57,370 nucleotides of DNA, from NCBI GenBank assembly GCA_034696485.1, contig JAQIWT010000024.1, positions 1 to 57,370 of the forward strand. The letters are read 5' to 3'. Position numbers and translations under genes: made by a program. The notes below the pieces were generated by a model, which was not told the origin of the DNA, did no database searches, and saw nothing but the letters and a program-made list of their open reading frames with translations. Origin of the DNA: Isohypsibius dastychi (Eukaryota; Tardigrada; Eutardigrada; Parachela; Isohypsibiidae). Position 1 is the stretch's first letter. Each line of letters opens with the position of its first letter. Below, in pieces: positions 31,140 through 42,709 of the stretch.

Positions 31140-31805
31140 GGATAAATCGTGTTGCTTGGATTTATGTTCGCACCTTTAATTCGTCACACCTTGGACTCCG
31201 GATCGGATCCCTGCGTTTGGACCGGAATCGCCTTAGTCTACTTTTGGAATCGCCATAGCCAAAGTAGACTTGTTTCTATTCTTTCTTTTATTGGGTTTTG
31301 TATTTAGCTTTCTATTCTCATTGGCTAAATACATTTTAACGGGGATTTTATGTTCACGCCCCTTTTGTGGCCTCCGATGCAAATCGTGCCACATTTCAGT
31401 CAGAATAAAATTACCCAAAAACATCTTCGATTATCTTGATTGATATTTCTGTGACTAGGGTTTTGTTCTCTCCAACTTGATCGGGATTCTCCTGATCCTT
31501 TCATCTTTGCTGTGTGCATCCCCTTTCCGGATTCGGTAGCGTTCTGCTCAACGGATTCAGATCCCTTTGCTGTCCAAGGTCGCTGGTAGCGTTTAGCTCA
31601 ACAGCGGTTAATTGGGAAGCCCATCCAGGATTCCAGGTAGCGTTCTGCTCAACAGGAGTTCCGGAGATCCTATCGTCGTTCCTGGTAGCGTTCTGATCAA
31701 CAGGAGTTGCGGTAGTAGTTGTAGTCGGAAGGATCGTCAGATACTTCCGGTCATTCGTATTCAGGTCATCGGATTCAGCAGGAGTTTCCCGGATTATCTT
31801 CCAGG
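31140..31805. repeat. Intron with ggtagcgttctgctcaac tandem units
   Basis: Four imperfect copies of gtagcgttctgctcaacaggagtt at about 31538, 31588, 31644 and 31684, separated by 40-50 bp of variable sequence. Lies between the RING exon and the C-terminal ankyrin exon. No coding exon seen. Confidence 0.6.
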
Positions 31806-32604
31806 TTAAACTCCGCTACGGAAGCAGAATACATCAACTGTTTCAAGGGAGGAGATGTCGTCGGTGTTGGCAATCATTCGAGCAACACTTTCGGCGGTTA
31901 TGGCAGCCCTGTTACCGAGCTCCACCGCAGTATCAGCATGGTTGTCATTCTTCAGTTTTTCCATAATTATGAACAGCTGTTTGGTGACCATCGGTCGCAC
32001 TGCAGAATTTTCAAGTAGATGGCTGATAATCTCGGCATTGTTATGTTTTAAGCAGATGGCTTCGTCAAGGACAGTCCGACCTCGAGAATCTTGAGAGGCA
32101 AATAGGTCACTCCTGCCGATTTTCGACACCTGTTTAAGTAATCCGATAAACAGGCTGTGGTCGGTTTCTTAAAAATCCACTGCATCTGCCAGCCACATTT
32201 GAAGGAATACCCGCCCTTCTGAATCTTTTATAGAATTTCGCGCGATCCAAAGACAAGGGATTAGCAGTTCTCCTTACAGGATGGCTTCATCAAACTTGCA
32301 CGCATTTCGTATGAACTCAAGAAACAGACGGATGAGCTGATCAAAGTTTGATGTCCGCATGGTGGGACATTGATCAGAATAACAAGATGGACTCCCTGGC
32401 AATCGAATGGCCCGATATCCACGGATGACTTCACCAAATAGAATATTCAAAATGTCGGACATCGACCCCTCCCGGTTAATCTCAAAGGGAAGAGAGGCAC
32501 GAACTCGGAACATGTATACATTCAGCGAAATGTTCAGTTCATCATCTAGCGGCTGGAATAAACACCGTAGGTTCATTTTCAAAACAACTCTCAGAACCAA
32601 ACGA
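31806..32604 (-). pseudogene. FEM1-like/RING gene, middle exons with lesions
   Basis: From about 32604 the sense frame reads LRCLFQPLDDELNISLNVY and SDILNILFGEVIRGYRAI, like the FEM1 region after the tetratricopeptide part, ending at a canonical donor (CCT then GTAAGG) near 32279. The next segment reads DSEGRVFLQMWLADAVDF, then an in-frame TAA at 32169-32171, then continues in the same frame with SDLFASQDSRGRTVLDEAI (ankyrin) to about 31815. The upstream junction also needs a one-base shift. These lesions suggest a pseudogene unless splicing bypasses them. Confidence 0.5.
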
Positions 32605-33576
32605 AATTCTTCGCACCTTCAATTGTTTCGAGATTGCATCGAATAAAAATAGCCACTCATTATTGCAGTCAACTTCTTTTTCTTGCATATACATACGGAA
32701 TGCAAATATAGTCGCCGGGTTCCCCATACCGAGAACTTGTTGATAGATCAACAAACTCAGTTTCATGTTTCTCATTTCCCCAGGCTTCATTAAACAGGTA
32801 CAAGTTGCATCCAGCAGTGCAGCAGGTGGGTAGTTACTACCAAGATCGCCGTTGTTTCTCTCTAGCGGTTCGACAGCCTCACGGACGAGGCTATTTGAGT
32901 GTTCGATGTTCCATAGAAGTTTATTAGCAGCAATAAGAAGTTTCATCTGTTTGAGAAGATCTGCAGAATGTTTATGGGGTAGAAGCTTGATGAAGGCTTC
33001 GACACAAGTTTCCTGCCCAGCCGACGCGGCATACTCAATGGGTGTCAATCCATAGTCATCTTTAACCTCTTTAGCCCCGGCGTTGATGAGCATTTCGACG
33101 ATTTTCAGCTGCCCTTCCCAAGAGGCAATATGGAGTGCAGTTTGATTAGATAAAAGCCGGGCATTGACATCATGCTTTTTGCTTATTAGATATGCAACCA
33201 CATCAATATGATCGCCTCCTAAACATGCAGCTGACATTGGTGTCATCCATTTGTAAATAGCGTTTTCGGAATACATCAGCTTGACGACATCCAAATTACC
33301 ACCGAAGCACGAAGCCCAGAGCAGATCACAGCCTTCATCATCAACAATTTGAAGATCTAGATGAAGAGTTGTCATTATGTATTGGACCGTCTTCAACTGT
33401 CCTCCCGCACAAGCTGCCCATAGAACTGTGATATTTTGTTTCATGTCGCTGTGCAAGTTCAAGCTGATGGCTCCCCTCATGTTCACATCAAATCCAGGTT
33501 GGATTACAGCTTTTTTCAGATCGTCCAGCTTGCCACGAAGAGCGTTTTCGAATACTTGTGTATTTGCTTGTTCCAT
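32605..33576 (-). CDS. FEM1-like ankyrin-repeat protein, N-terminal exon
   Basis: ATG at 33576 (MEQANTQVFENALRGKLDDL). Five to six ankyrin repeats follow (ITVLWAACAGGQLKTVQYI; CDLLWASCFGGNLDVVKLMY; QTALHIASWEGQLKIVEMLI; LTPIEYAASAGQETCVEAFI), spanning roughly residues 45-205. Then comes a region closely resembling FEM1 proteins downstream of their ankyrins (PGEMRNMKLSLLIYQQVLGM). FEM1 proteins are substrate receptors of CUL2 E3 ligases. Here the same gene continues to a RING, an unusual architecture. The frame is lost near 32600. Confidence 0.72.
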
Positions 33577-34110
33577 GGTGAGGGTTTATATCGCAACTGA
33601 GAGAAACTTCATTGAACAAAAACAGTTGAGCATAGGTTTGAGCCTAAACTAAACTCAGACTCTCGGTGTGTGTAAGTCTGTTCTTATCAAACTTGTCCAC
33701 ACTCCACAGCCATGAATTGCATATTCTTGAACTTTGTTAGGTGGCGTGATGTGATAGTGGATGCAAGTACGAGTCTATGACAATGAATGCGATAAGCACG
33801 TAAATAGTTCTGGTAGTATCGAATAAAGACTACTGAACAAAAAGAGCTATATCTTTCTCTCGTCACGGATGCCAAAAGTGTCACTCTGGTGTATAGCGCT
33901 ACATCTGCCGCAAAAAAAATATCGTTCAGTACCAACCAAAAAAGCTAGCCAATCACGAGTGGACCGATTAATCAGGATATTTCTGCATCCCCACACAATG
34001 ACTCTGCAACCATAATAAATGCTCTATTGGGAATGCTGCTGTGTCTGGCAACCGTATCCGTAATAGTGGTGCCTCGGCCTGACCTTGAGAAGCTCAACCA
34101 CGTTTGCAGA
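33577..34110. other. Upstream region of FEM1-like/RING gene
   Basis: No exon recognised. Repeats of B-box-gene type begin after this. Confidence 0.3.
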
Positions 34111-34119
34111 AAAACAAGA

Positions 34120-34750
34120 ATTTGAATCCCAGAAATTATCTCAGGGCTTGAACTTCTGCAACTACGCAGAATGTTCAGCTGAAAAACTGCTTGAGCTTTT
34201 GAAGCTGTCCACCAGTTGCATTATTTTACCCGCATATCGTTGTCTGGTTTTCTAAGCAGATCTCCTTCATTGGGCAACTTCGATAAAGGGCAAGTTTGAA
34301 AAGAATCCCAGAAAGATATTTGGGCATCTCAATGTTTATATGTTGCAAAGAACATATGCTTCCAATTACAAGTTAAGAAGGGAAATGACTGGGGCAGTCA
34401 CCGCCTATGCTCGAATTGCAACCTCCGACGTGAGCTGTTTGACCGACACTCATTCTGAGGGTACCGGTAAATTTATTTCATTAGCCATCAGTTTTTCAAA
34501 AGCACCGTGATGGAAGATCAAACCATCCGTACATAAACCATGCATACAGTACAGCATGAAGTGTCTGACGACTGCGCCGAATGAAGCAAAATGGATAAGG
34601 GGAACTTTCGAACGTATCTCCTCAGACGGCGTAAAGAGCCAGAGAAAGAAAGCACTCTGAAGCCAGGTTTTACATGATCAATGAAGAGCAAGAGGCAATC
34701 ATTTGCTCAGAAGTCTTCATCAAGGTCCGTTTGAGAGTTCAAAACGATGT
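34120..34750 (+). pseudogene. B-box gene, highly decayed copy
   Basis: 34250-34340 (ctaagcagatctccttcattgggcaacttcgat onward) aligns with 36497-36575 of the intact copy (ccaagcagaagcttcttatc...). 34570-34720 aligns with the APKPAKWF region and the basic region after it. All frames are broken. It lies in the same orientation directly upstream of the intact copy. Confidence 0.6.
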
Positions 34751-35082
34751 ACATTATAAGTTCATTTAATGAGTTCTAACTTCTTGCCTAAAAAAACCGG
34801 TCTCGTAGACGAATCTACAAAGGCCGGCGTAGTACTTCTAACAAGAAATAAATCCAAGCTTGTACAACTAACCCCATTCTTAAATCGGTTCTTCTTTCAG
34901 GAACTTATATACTTTCCGAGGGAAAGCCTGAGGAAAGTGTAGTTCGTTGAGCAAAATGGCAACCACGTATTCGCCTTCATCACAACGCTTCAACTACTTA
35001 CTCTCACAGCATGGGATTCTTTGTTGGTTTTGGGTTTATAGACTTGGCTCAGTAAATTACTGGAAAACTGTTCAGAGTTCCG

Positions 35083-35138
35083 AGGTTCCGAATTCCGAAT
35101 TCCGAGTTCCGAGTTCCGAGTTCCGAGTTCCGAGTTAA
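35083..35138 (+). repeat. gagttcc microsatellite
   Basis: About eight units of a 7-bp repeat (ttccgag/ttccgaa). Confidence 0.85.
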
Positions 35139-35643
35139 CGCAATAGCCACTGTCTACGGTGGGTGATTTGTCACTAGTTCCATGGTTTGTGTGCATGATT
35201 TAAATCTTTGCCCAAGACTTACTGCGATATCGACGTTTCCGGAGCAGTTAGTGAACTGAATTTGAATATGACATTTATGTATTTGAGCATGCATGACTTT
35301 GTCAACTTCTGTGCGATAGAGGGTTGGCAGTAGTGAAAGAACTTATAGGTTGGCTTGATTTCCCATCAAGTTCTCAACGCCCTGATCTGCAAACCTAACC
35401 TACTATAGAAAGCCCCTACATGTTTAACATAGCAAAACATTTGCCGTAAAATATCCATCCTTTATCGCGCTTACGAAGATTCGCTGTTTTCATAAACGTT
35501 AAGTTATAAATCTTTTAGTTTAGTCGATCAATTTTGACGGTATCATTTATCTCTCGGTTTGTTTTGTTATCAGTTGCCTAGAAGTCAACAGACCACCATC
35601 GACTCGCAAGTGCATCGTATGGAATCTTGCTGGTTGTTCCGTC

Positions 35644-37152
35644 ATGTCTGCTTCAACACAGGCGCTGTTGTCGAAGGTTTGTGATTGGCCAGTCGACGGC
35701 CGACCTTTTATTTCTCCTAATCAGAATGTTTTGTAGGTGGAAGCATGGAATCGAAGCAGGCCATTAGGATCTGAAAGCGCGACACTGACAAGTAAACCAC
35801 ATCCTCTGTCGACTAGCGCAACAACATATTTCTCAAAAAAACCTGATCTTCCACACAAGAAGAAAAGTATCCCCTGGTAATCTGAATAAGAACGGTCATC
35901 ATTTCCCGTATTCAACAGGTGGCACTCTGCGAAAAGTGAAACTCTCTGATCTTTGGGTAGATGAACAGCATGGAGATGTTACCAAGCTACACCGTTCCAA
36001 ATCAGAATGTCAGTCATCATACGATTTCACTGAACCAGAATGCGAAATATGCCGAAAGAAATCAGCAGTCATGGTAGCCTCTATCTAGCGCGCTGATTAT
36101 CCTGCTCAATCAAATACACTTCTTTGATAGAAATGTCTCGACTGTCAACATTTCAGTTGTGGAATGTGTTTTGGTCAAACCCATGTCAAACCCAAAAAAG
36201 CTCGTCACAATGTTCAAAGCGTTTTCACCGTGATGAATCCCGTGGGCACTGACCGAATGTCCACATTGAAAGTGAATCAGTAGGGAAACTCTTGCGTTTC
36301 TGAAACAACCCACGGAATACTTCAGCTGAGAACTGATCTTCAGGGCTAGATCACCTGCGAATCTTCGGAAAAGACCATCTCAAGTTGATTCAGAGTTGAG
36401 CTTCTGTAAAACTAAACAGGAAACATCTCGACCCATTGTAAATCTTTCCACCGATCTCCCTTTCAAAAGTGTCGTGATATCTGGTTGTAAGTCTCCAAGC
36501 AGAAGCTTCTTATCGGGTGACTTTGACGAAGAGCAAGCATCGATGGAATTCCAGGAAGCTGTCCAGGCATTTCGATGCCCGCTTGCGGCGGAAAAAAGGT
36601 GGTTCACATTTCCAGGTAAGAAAAGTAATGGTCGTGACGGTCACTGACTATCTTCGAACTCCAGCCATCAACGTAAGTTGCTCAACCCAGACGCAATCGA
36701 AAGAGATCGGTAAACCAGCATCAATCGCTACCGCTGTTTCGAATACACCGCTTTACAAGACCACGTCATCTGTTATTGGTGACCTGAGGAAAGAATCCCT
36801 CCATCTTGACAACCTGGATCCGCTGAAGATGGCACCGAAACCAGCCAAATGGTTCACTAAATCTCGTGGAAACAAGCAAATGGACAACTTGAAGAGTCCG
36901 AGAAAACACTGCAAAGTCAGATCTTCAAAGATTAATGAAGAAGTCGGGAGTCCCAATTTGACCAGAAGTTTCCACCAGGTGGCAGTCATGAATGATGAAG
37001 ATGATGCACCCTCTAAAGAGGAAAGCAAGTAACTCCGAATTTTGAATTGAGTTGGTGAAATCAAGTTTATCGTTGCAGATCAAATGCACGATCAAAGGGT
37101 GAAGAATCTCCTGAAGTTCTCTGGTCTACGGAGCATTTTCATTCGCGCGTGA
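35644..37152 (+). CDS. B-box zinc-finger protein gene, intact copy (7 exons)
   Basis: Exons 35644-35676, 35737-35866, 35919-36073, 36131-36279, 36344-36615, 36665-37024, 37079-37152; all phases match. The B-box is encoded across the third intron: ECEICRKKSAVM joined to KCLDCQHFSCGMCFGQTH and ending ARHNVQ, giving the C-x2-C, C-x2-C, C-x2-C, H pattern. Downstream regions are low-complexity, with conserved STQTQSKEI and APKPAKWFTKSR motifs and a helical tail QMHDQRVKNLLKFSGL. The last intron has a GC donor (A then GCAAGT), conserved with copy 1; copy 3 has GT there. The protein is about 390 aa, with no RING or coiled coil of TRIM type. Function unknown; probably a protein-interaction or ubiquitin-related factor. 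Confidence 0.72.
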
Positions 37153-37835
37153 AGATCGAATGTAAATACCGTCCCGACATATCGATGGGATAACATTGTT
37201 TGAAGTAAGTTATTCAATACGTCACGTGGAAACGGAGGTCGACTTTTATTGATATTTTTCCGCTGTTTTCGAGATACACAAGCCTTTACTTACAGTGTGA
37301 TGTGAAATATGTCGTTCTGCTGTTATGTTATCGCACCGGACTGAATTGGGTCGAGGAATTCGCCAGTTGCCACAGTTTCATTTGCCAATTCACGTACAAA
37401 TTGACTGTGTGCCTGCATTTGACGGTGAAAAATAATTCTGCATTTACTGCTCACTCACTTTCGTCTTAACTCACAGTGAACCAAGCACAACATGGGGCGA
37501 TATGAATACTACAGTATTGTATACGTACTCACCAAACGAAGCTGATGTCATGAATTCCAATTTCTCTCTGAAATCAGTTCCCGGTTGAAGTGATTAGAAG
37601 CTCATCAGAGTCAAAAATAACTATTAAAACGTGATGTTCATAATTGGTCGAAATGTTAACGACGTCCCTAATTATTTTCATAGTAGAACAGGGACTTAGA
37701 GGACGCCTAGAGTGGTTTTTACATTTTAATCATTTATTCATCTATGTTTTCGTCGAAATTGGGTTCATATACCAGAAGATGTTTTCGCCCAGTTGTTTTA
37801 CGTTTGTGTTACAACGCTAATATCAAATGGTGCTC
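37153..37835. other. Convergent intergenic region
   Basis: 3' flanks of the B-box gene and the CUB gene. No exon or RNA gene recognised. Confidence 0.4.
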
Positions 37836-38203
37836 TCATGATTCCATAACATCCGGTAGCTGTTGTAGATAACTTGCTTTGAAGCCTTTTGCTGGACGGA
37901 ATCGGTCCGACACAAACTTGATGAATAGTTTATTTGAGTGTGATTTCATCTGCATCGGCTGTGGGAGCTTGCCGCAATATCGTCCGATTAGAGGAGAGTT
38001 TTCCGAGCCACCATTGCGAATCTCAACATAATCAGCCTGGCAGTCCTCGTGCGCCTCCAGGTCGAAATCAGTAATATTTAGCGTAACCTGCGAACCTTCT
38101 TCCGCGCTAATAACCTATGTGCAAGTACTGTAGGCCGGGTAGTCTTCCGGATATCCGGGTGATTGGATTGTACCAATTGGCTGACGAAGCTCTCCACCAC
38201 ACA
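37836..38203 (-). pseudogene. CUB gene, exon with second CUB domain (nonsense codon)
   Basis: Begins CGGELRQPIGTIQSPGYPED, the canonical CUB start, and runs to a stop at 37836 with CQADYVEIRNGG, YCGKLPQP and LFIKFVSD, all CUB landmarks. The expected tryptophan of the STC-x-W motif is TAG (near 38110), a one-base change from TGG. Phase from the exon at 38320-38450 matches. Otherwise undamaged, so the nonsense change looks recent, or is a sequencing error. Confidence 0.7.
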
Positions 38204-38319
38204 CTGTAATAATAAGTACGTCAGCATTGATATGCAAGCTCAGATTTCCAATGGATCAAATCAACACTTTTCAGACTAGAACAATCACCGGAAAGCAAAA
38301 ATTGCCGAATCGTGCTAAC

Positions 38320-38450
38320 CTTTTGGCGCATCCAAGGCTGTATAGACCGCTACGAATCCAGCAAAGCGAACACTGCTGTCTGAAGCAAAAGTAACCGTCA
38401 GCCTGTTGGACGAGGATGTAAAAGCCAGTGGTACTTCCCTTCCACATAAT
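38320..38450 (-). CDS. CUB gene, end of first CUB domain
   Basis: Between acceptor (tacgcag) at 38450 and donor (AAAG then GTTAGC) at 38320. Reads LCGREVPLAFTSSSNRLTVT and RFAGFVAVYTALDAPK, the C-terminal strands of a CUB domain (CG...SS...L.V.F.SD...GF.A.Y). In phase on both sides. Confidence 0.8.
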
Positions 38451-38510
38451 CTGCGTAAACATGGTTGCGATATACATTCGGATAACCCTCACGAACCACA
38501 AAAGACTCAC

Positions 38511-38612
38511 TTTGCCAGTGAGCCGTTCGCATTTATTGTTGCAGCTGGGTCGATCACTTGCACATAATCATATTTGCAGCTTGTATCCTGTTCCAGTTGT
38601 AATGCCAAAAAT
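38511..38612 (-). CDS. CUB gene, middle of first CUB domain
   Basis: 34 codons, acceptor (ttcattag) at 38612 and donor (GCAAA then GTGAGT) at 38511. Reads FLALQLEQDTSCKYDYVQVI, the CUB 'F.LE...C.YD.V.I' core. In phase on both sides. Confidence 0.8.
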
Positions 38613-38668
38613 CTAATGAAAAAGTGGTGAAAAAGATGAAAGGTCACAAATTACGCTGTTCGTTATAC

Positions 38669-38960
38669 TTGAGCCAAACAACCTCTCCCTGATCCACCGT
38701 GATATCCCAAGTGCAGTTGCTGTCATGGGCATATCCAAGACTTTCCCCATGAGTTCTCAGTCTGGGTGAAGTCGTGGATGGGGAACTAAAATGACCGCTC
38801 GGTCCAGAGAGTTGTCTGCCTTTTTCAGAGTTTTGTTTCCCCAAACTTTGTTAGTCAAGCGGTCAAAGACCAGGAAAAGCCCAATCCATTCCGACTGACA
38901 GACCAAGTTTGATGAAACTGACAATACAAAAGTAGACCATAGGCGTGGCCAACCAGACAT
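38669..38960 (-). CDS. CUB gene, signal peptide and start of first CUB domain
   Basis: An ATG at 38960 opens a hydrophobic leader (MSGWPRLWSTFVLSVSSN). A different frame then carries LSGPSGHFSSPSTTSP and CTWDITVDQGEVVWLK, the N-terminal half of a CUB domain, to a donor (CTCAA then GTATAA) at 38669. The frame change between leader and CUB implies a short intron I could not place. Secreted or cell-surface protein with at least two CUB domains, as in tolloid/cubilin-type extracellular proteins. Confidence 0.6.
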
Positions 38961-39785
38961 TTTGCAATTCCAAGTTTTAGGCAGCTGAGTTTGTTGTTTT
39001 TGAGAACTTGAAAATATGGTTAAATTGAGATTTAGTGTTCACGGTTATGCTGACCGGATTCTGATGGGATGTGATCCCGAAAAACAGTTGTTTTGCGCGT
39101 AACATCTAGCGTTTGGCAGTATTTTTAGGCAGCCCAACCACTCTCCCAGTGCACCTGGTGGTCTCAGTGAAGAAAACCAACAGCCATTGACCGATCACCG
39201 AAACAGTACTGTAGCTGGTGGAAATGAAACAATAAAGGGAACATACGAATCGTATTGTTCCATATTCCCGTGTAATCTCGAGCACACCTAAATTCATTCC
39301 CGCCGCCATGTCAACATACACCTCAAATTCATTTCCGCCGCCATCTCAACATCGGTTCATAACATATCTCCCTTTAATCTCACCCGCATTTCCGTCTCAT
39401 CTCTCCCATTTGTTGGCCACATCTCAAACCCATCTCGTCTTCAGCTTTTCCCACATCTAATGGCCATCTCAGTGAAAGGTCAACCGCGGTCGATTTTGGC
39501 AATTACCGCATCTCAAGCGCATCTTATCGATTCATCTTTGAGGTCCTGAGATGCGATTCAATGCCTGAATTGTTACAGGGGGGAACGCAGAGACCTTGGA
39601 CAAAAACACGTGCTGTCACCTAAAACGTTCTCGGTAGCCAGAGAACCTTACACGTCCATTTCATCGAGCCGTAATAAAGAGGATTGCACTCTGCACCATT
39701 TTTGCATGGTCAGCCCCAAAGTATACAGATCTCCACAAAATTCCCTGGAAAACTAAGCCCACCCCCATTCGTTTAACATGGAAGG
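38961..39785. other. Intergenic between CUB gene and provirus
   Basis: Contains a direct repeat of caaattcatt(c/t)ccgccgccat near 39292-39345. No exon seen. Confidence 0.4.
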
Positions 39786-40118
39786 TGTGGGAAATCTGTA
39801 ATATTAAAATCACATAAGAATCAATATTAGTATACCGGCCCCTAACTGACCACAAGCCATTTTATTGACCGTTGTCTCGTACTTCCACATTTTCCCGTTA
39901 TTGATTGTTTCCGGCTTATAAAAAGCCGAGCTTTACTGTATATTCCTTGCCTAACTTTTATTACTAAAATCTCCTCTTTCCGTCTTTGTAAATAAATCAT
40001 CCGCCATCAGTTTTATCGTGTGGGATTATGATTCGGAAGTGAAAGGTCAACGCGGGCTTAGGCAACCCGCCTGGAATTAGTTAAGGTGGTAAGTAAGCCG
40101 GGGTTTAACATCCTTACA
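39786..40118 (+). repeat. 5' LTR of Gypsy-type provirus
   Basis: Begins TGTGGGAAATCTG and ends near ccttaca. It holds a TATA-like tataaaa (39917) and an aataaa signal (39991). The other LTR lies inverted at 47025-47354; by eye they differ at about 20 of 330 positions, so the insertion is not recent. No target duplication could be matched, partly because the right flank was moved by an inversion. Confidence 0.85.
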
Positions 40119-40132
40119 TGGCGCCCAACGTG
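40119..40132 (+). promoter_or_regulatory. Primer binding site, tRNA-Lys type
   Basis: TGGCGCCCAACGTG directly after the LTR; matches the first 14 bases of the known tRNA-Lys(1,2) primer binding site. Confidence 0.85.
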
Positions 40133-40836
40133 ATTATTGCGTGACCTGCTGAAGGAATTATCGGTGGATTATTTGGAACTATTGCTGGAAATTTCGGAAT
40201 TGTTGGTGGATATTTTGGATTATTCGTGGGAATTATTGTGTATTCATCACATTTTTGTTGTATGTCGGGTGATCATTTGTTTTGGAATTATCTAAACATT
40301 TTGGGAAAGGAGTTAACTGTCGGTAGGAGGAAATATGAATTGTTACATTGTGTCGGATTAAAATTTTGGTGAGTCGCACAAAAGTGCTGCATGTAAGTGA
40401 GGGCGAAGTCTGGTGACTAGTTGGGTGAAGTATTCGTAGACGTGAAAATGTTTTTTGACACAGTAATATACTGTGTTGGTTATTGGGATGAGTGATATAC
40501 AGTGATATACTGTAGTGGTTCTTTTGGGATACTTTTGTGCAGCAGCCGTGTGATCGAGTGAAAAAAGTGTTTTACAAAAGCGTTGGTTTAACAAAAGATG
40601 AATAAATTAGAGAATTAATTAAATTAATTGTTTAATAAGTTAATTGATTAAATAAATTGATGAATTGAATAATTGTCCTGGCTTCTTCTAGGGACAGTAA
40701 CAAAAATAGAAAGGATATTCCAGGTAACTCTTTGCAGAAGGCTTTGGCGGAACGAGTTGCGGATAAAATAATTAGTCTGAAAAGTAAGAGATTACAAAAT
40801 TTGAAACCTGATTTTTGATTTAACGCATTAGAGAAT

Positions 40837-41934
40837 TTGCATAAGAAAGATAGAGGCACAGCGGATGAGAAAGCAATCGCCCCTTTTAATCGGACGTCGG
40901 TTCTAAACGAATTTCAGAAACAAAAAGGACAGGTTGAAGATCAGAGTGAAAATAATAATCAAACGGAGAGTAGTTCGTCGAAAGAATTCCACGAAAATTT
41001 AAATTATAGTAGTTCGAACAATTCAGATAACGAGCTTAACACTGCATTCATTTCAGCCAGATCTAACCAGGGGTCAGAGGAAAGAAAAAAGATCGATAAC
41101 GAAGATCCGTATGTAACGATACCAGACATTGTGCAGAAATTAGGTGAAGATACTGATGTGCAAGATTGGGAACAATCGATGGATTTATCGATTGACATAA
41201 ATCAAAGTGTGCGATTATCGGACGGATTTAGAGAAGATTGGTTAAATAGAAGCCCTGAGGTTACAATCGAACCAATCGTATCATTTTTTATTGAGAATAA
41301 TAATAATAACTTGAAACTATTTGGAATGGCTGACAAAGCTGCAAGATTAGCAGAAGCAGCGGCGGCGGCTGCAGCGGCCGTACGATCTTCCAAAATTAAA
41401 CTCCCAAATTTTTTTCCTGCTTTGCCGCATGAATCGGCGGAAGATTGGTCAAAGTCATTTGAACGAGCTCAAGAAAGTAATAGATGGGACTCTCCGACGT
41501 CAATTACTAAATTTTCGGAACTTTTAAGTGGAACGGCAAGAAAATGGTATAAATTCAGAACAGCGGACGATAATGACACATGGTAAGATGTCAAATCAGA
41601 ATTTTTAAAAACGTTTTTAGATTCGGGATCGCCAGAAGTGGCACTGGAAATTCTATTGAAAAAGATCCATGGTCCTACAGAAGATTTTCGATCTTTTTAT
41701 TATTCGATTTTGGATCTTTGTGCTAAAGTATCAGATAACATGACCGAAGCACAACAAACATATTATATTCTAAGAGGTTTGGCGCCCGCAGTAGCAGCAC
41801 GAATAAAACTGCAAGGGTGTGAAACACCGGCAGAATTATTCAGTTTAGCTGAAAAAATATATCCCCCAGGATCTGCGGGAAATAAACAGCAAGCAGTTAT
41901 GTATTTGTTACAGGATAAATTGAAAATGAAATAA
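40837..41934 (+). pseudogene. Gypsy-type gag (one nonsense codon)
   Basis: An acidic, Asn/Ser-rich leader is followed by a poly-Ala stretch and a retrotransposon capsid region (IKLPNFFPALPHESAEDWSK; LSGTARKWYKFR). An in-frame TAA at 41584-41586 precedes the continuing capsid (SILDLCAKVSDNMTEAQQTY). The rest of the frame is open to 41934. No zinc knuckle seen. Degenerate. Confidence 0.75.
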
Positions 41935-42022
41935 AAAACCAAAAATAGTGACGTTAAATCAGAGTCGTCCTTGAAATTAAATCACGGTACTAAAGATTTC
42001 ATGAATAAAATCACTGAAAAAT

Positions 42023-42424
42023 TTGCCAACAAGTAACAACAAATCTGATGATTCAAATGGGAATTTTCAATCGTCTTATTCACAACCGCAGCTCTATCCG
42101 TTTCGGAATTTTCATATTAATTCATGTGAAAGCGCGTCTGATGACGTCAGGGAGACACCTGCTTATACAGCAACCGCATTCAAATCTAAAAGCGAAAAAA
42201 GCCATGACGAAAAACTAAGTACTTCACTTAAAGGATGTATGAATATTGTGGCTAAGATAAATAACTGCATGGTTTCATGTATTTTAGACACGGGAGCAGG
42301 TTTATGCATAATAAACGAAAAACTTGTATCCAAGCTCAGATTAACAAGAAACAAATGGAATGGTCAATCGATTAAATTTTTTGGTGAATTGCGAAAACCA
42401 GCAGAGGGGACAATTATTGATTAG
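42023..42424 (+). pseudogene. Gypsy-type aspartic protease region
   Basis: Contains the active-site segment ILDTGAGLCIINEKLV (D-T-G-A) in a broken pol frame. The frame ends at a TAG at 42422 and coding character continues after it, so the pol frame is interrupted. Confidence 0.7.
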
Positions 42425-42709
42425 GAGATAGCAGGCAGAACAACATAAGCCAATGCTGCTATTATTAACTCTAACACGTTTGATGAGAATTTATTATTGG
42501 GAAACGACGCTTTGAATAATCTTGGATCAATGATCGATTATGGAAGGAGCTTGGTATACTATCTAGACAAAGGACCTTGTACAGTCTGCCTGAATGGAGG
42601 TGTTCCTCAAACATTTTCAACCGCATTAGGACCAAGAAAATTTGGCCCTTAAGTAACTAATAAAGTTTATAACATAATCACGGATGTAGCTGAAACAAGT
42701 GGAACAGAT

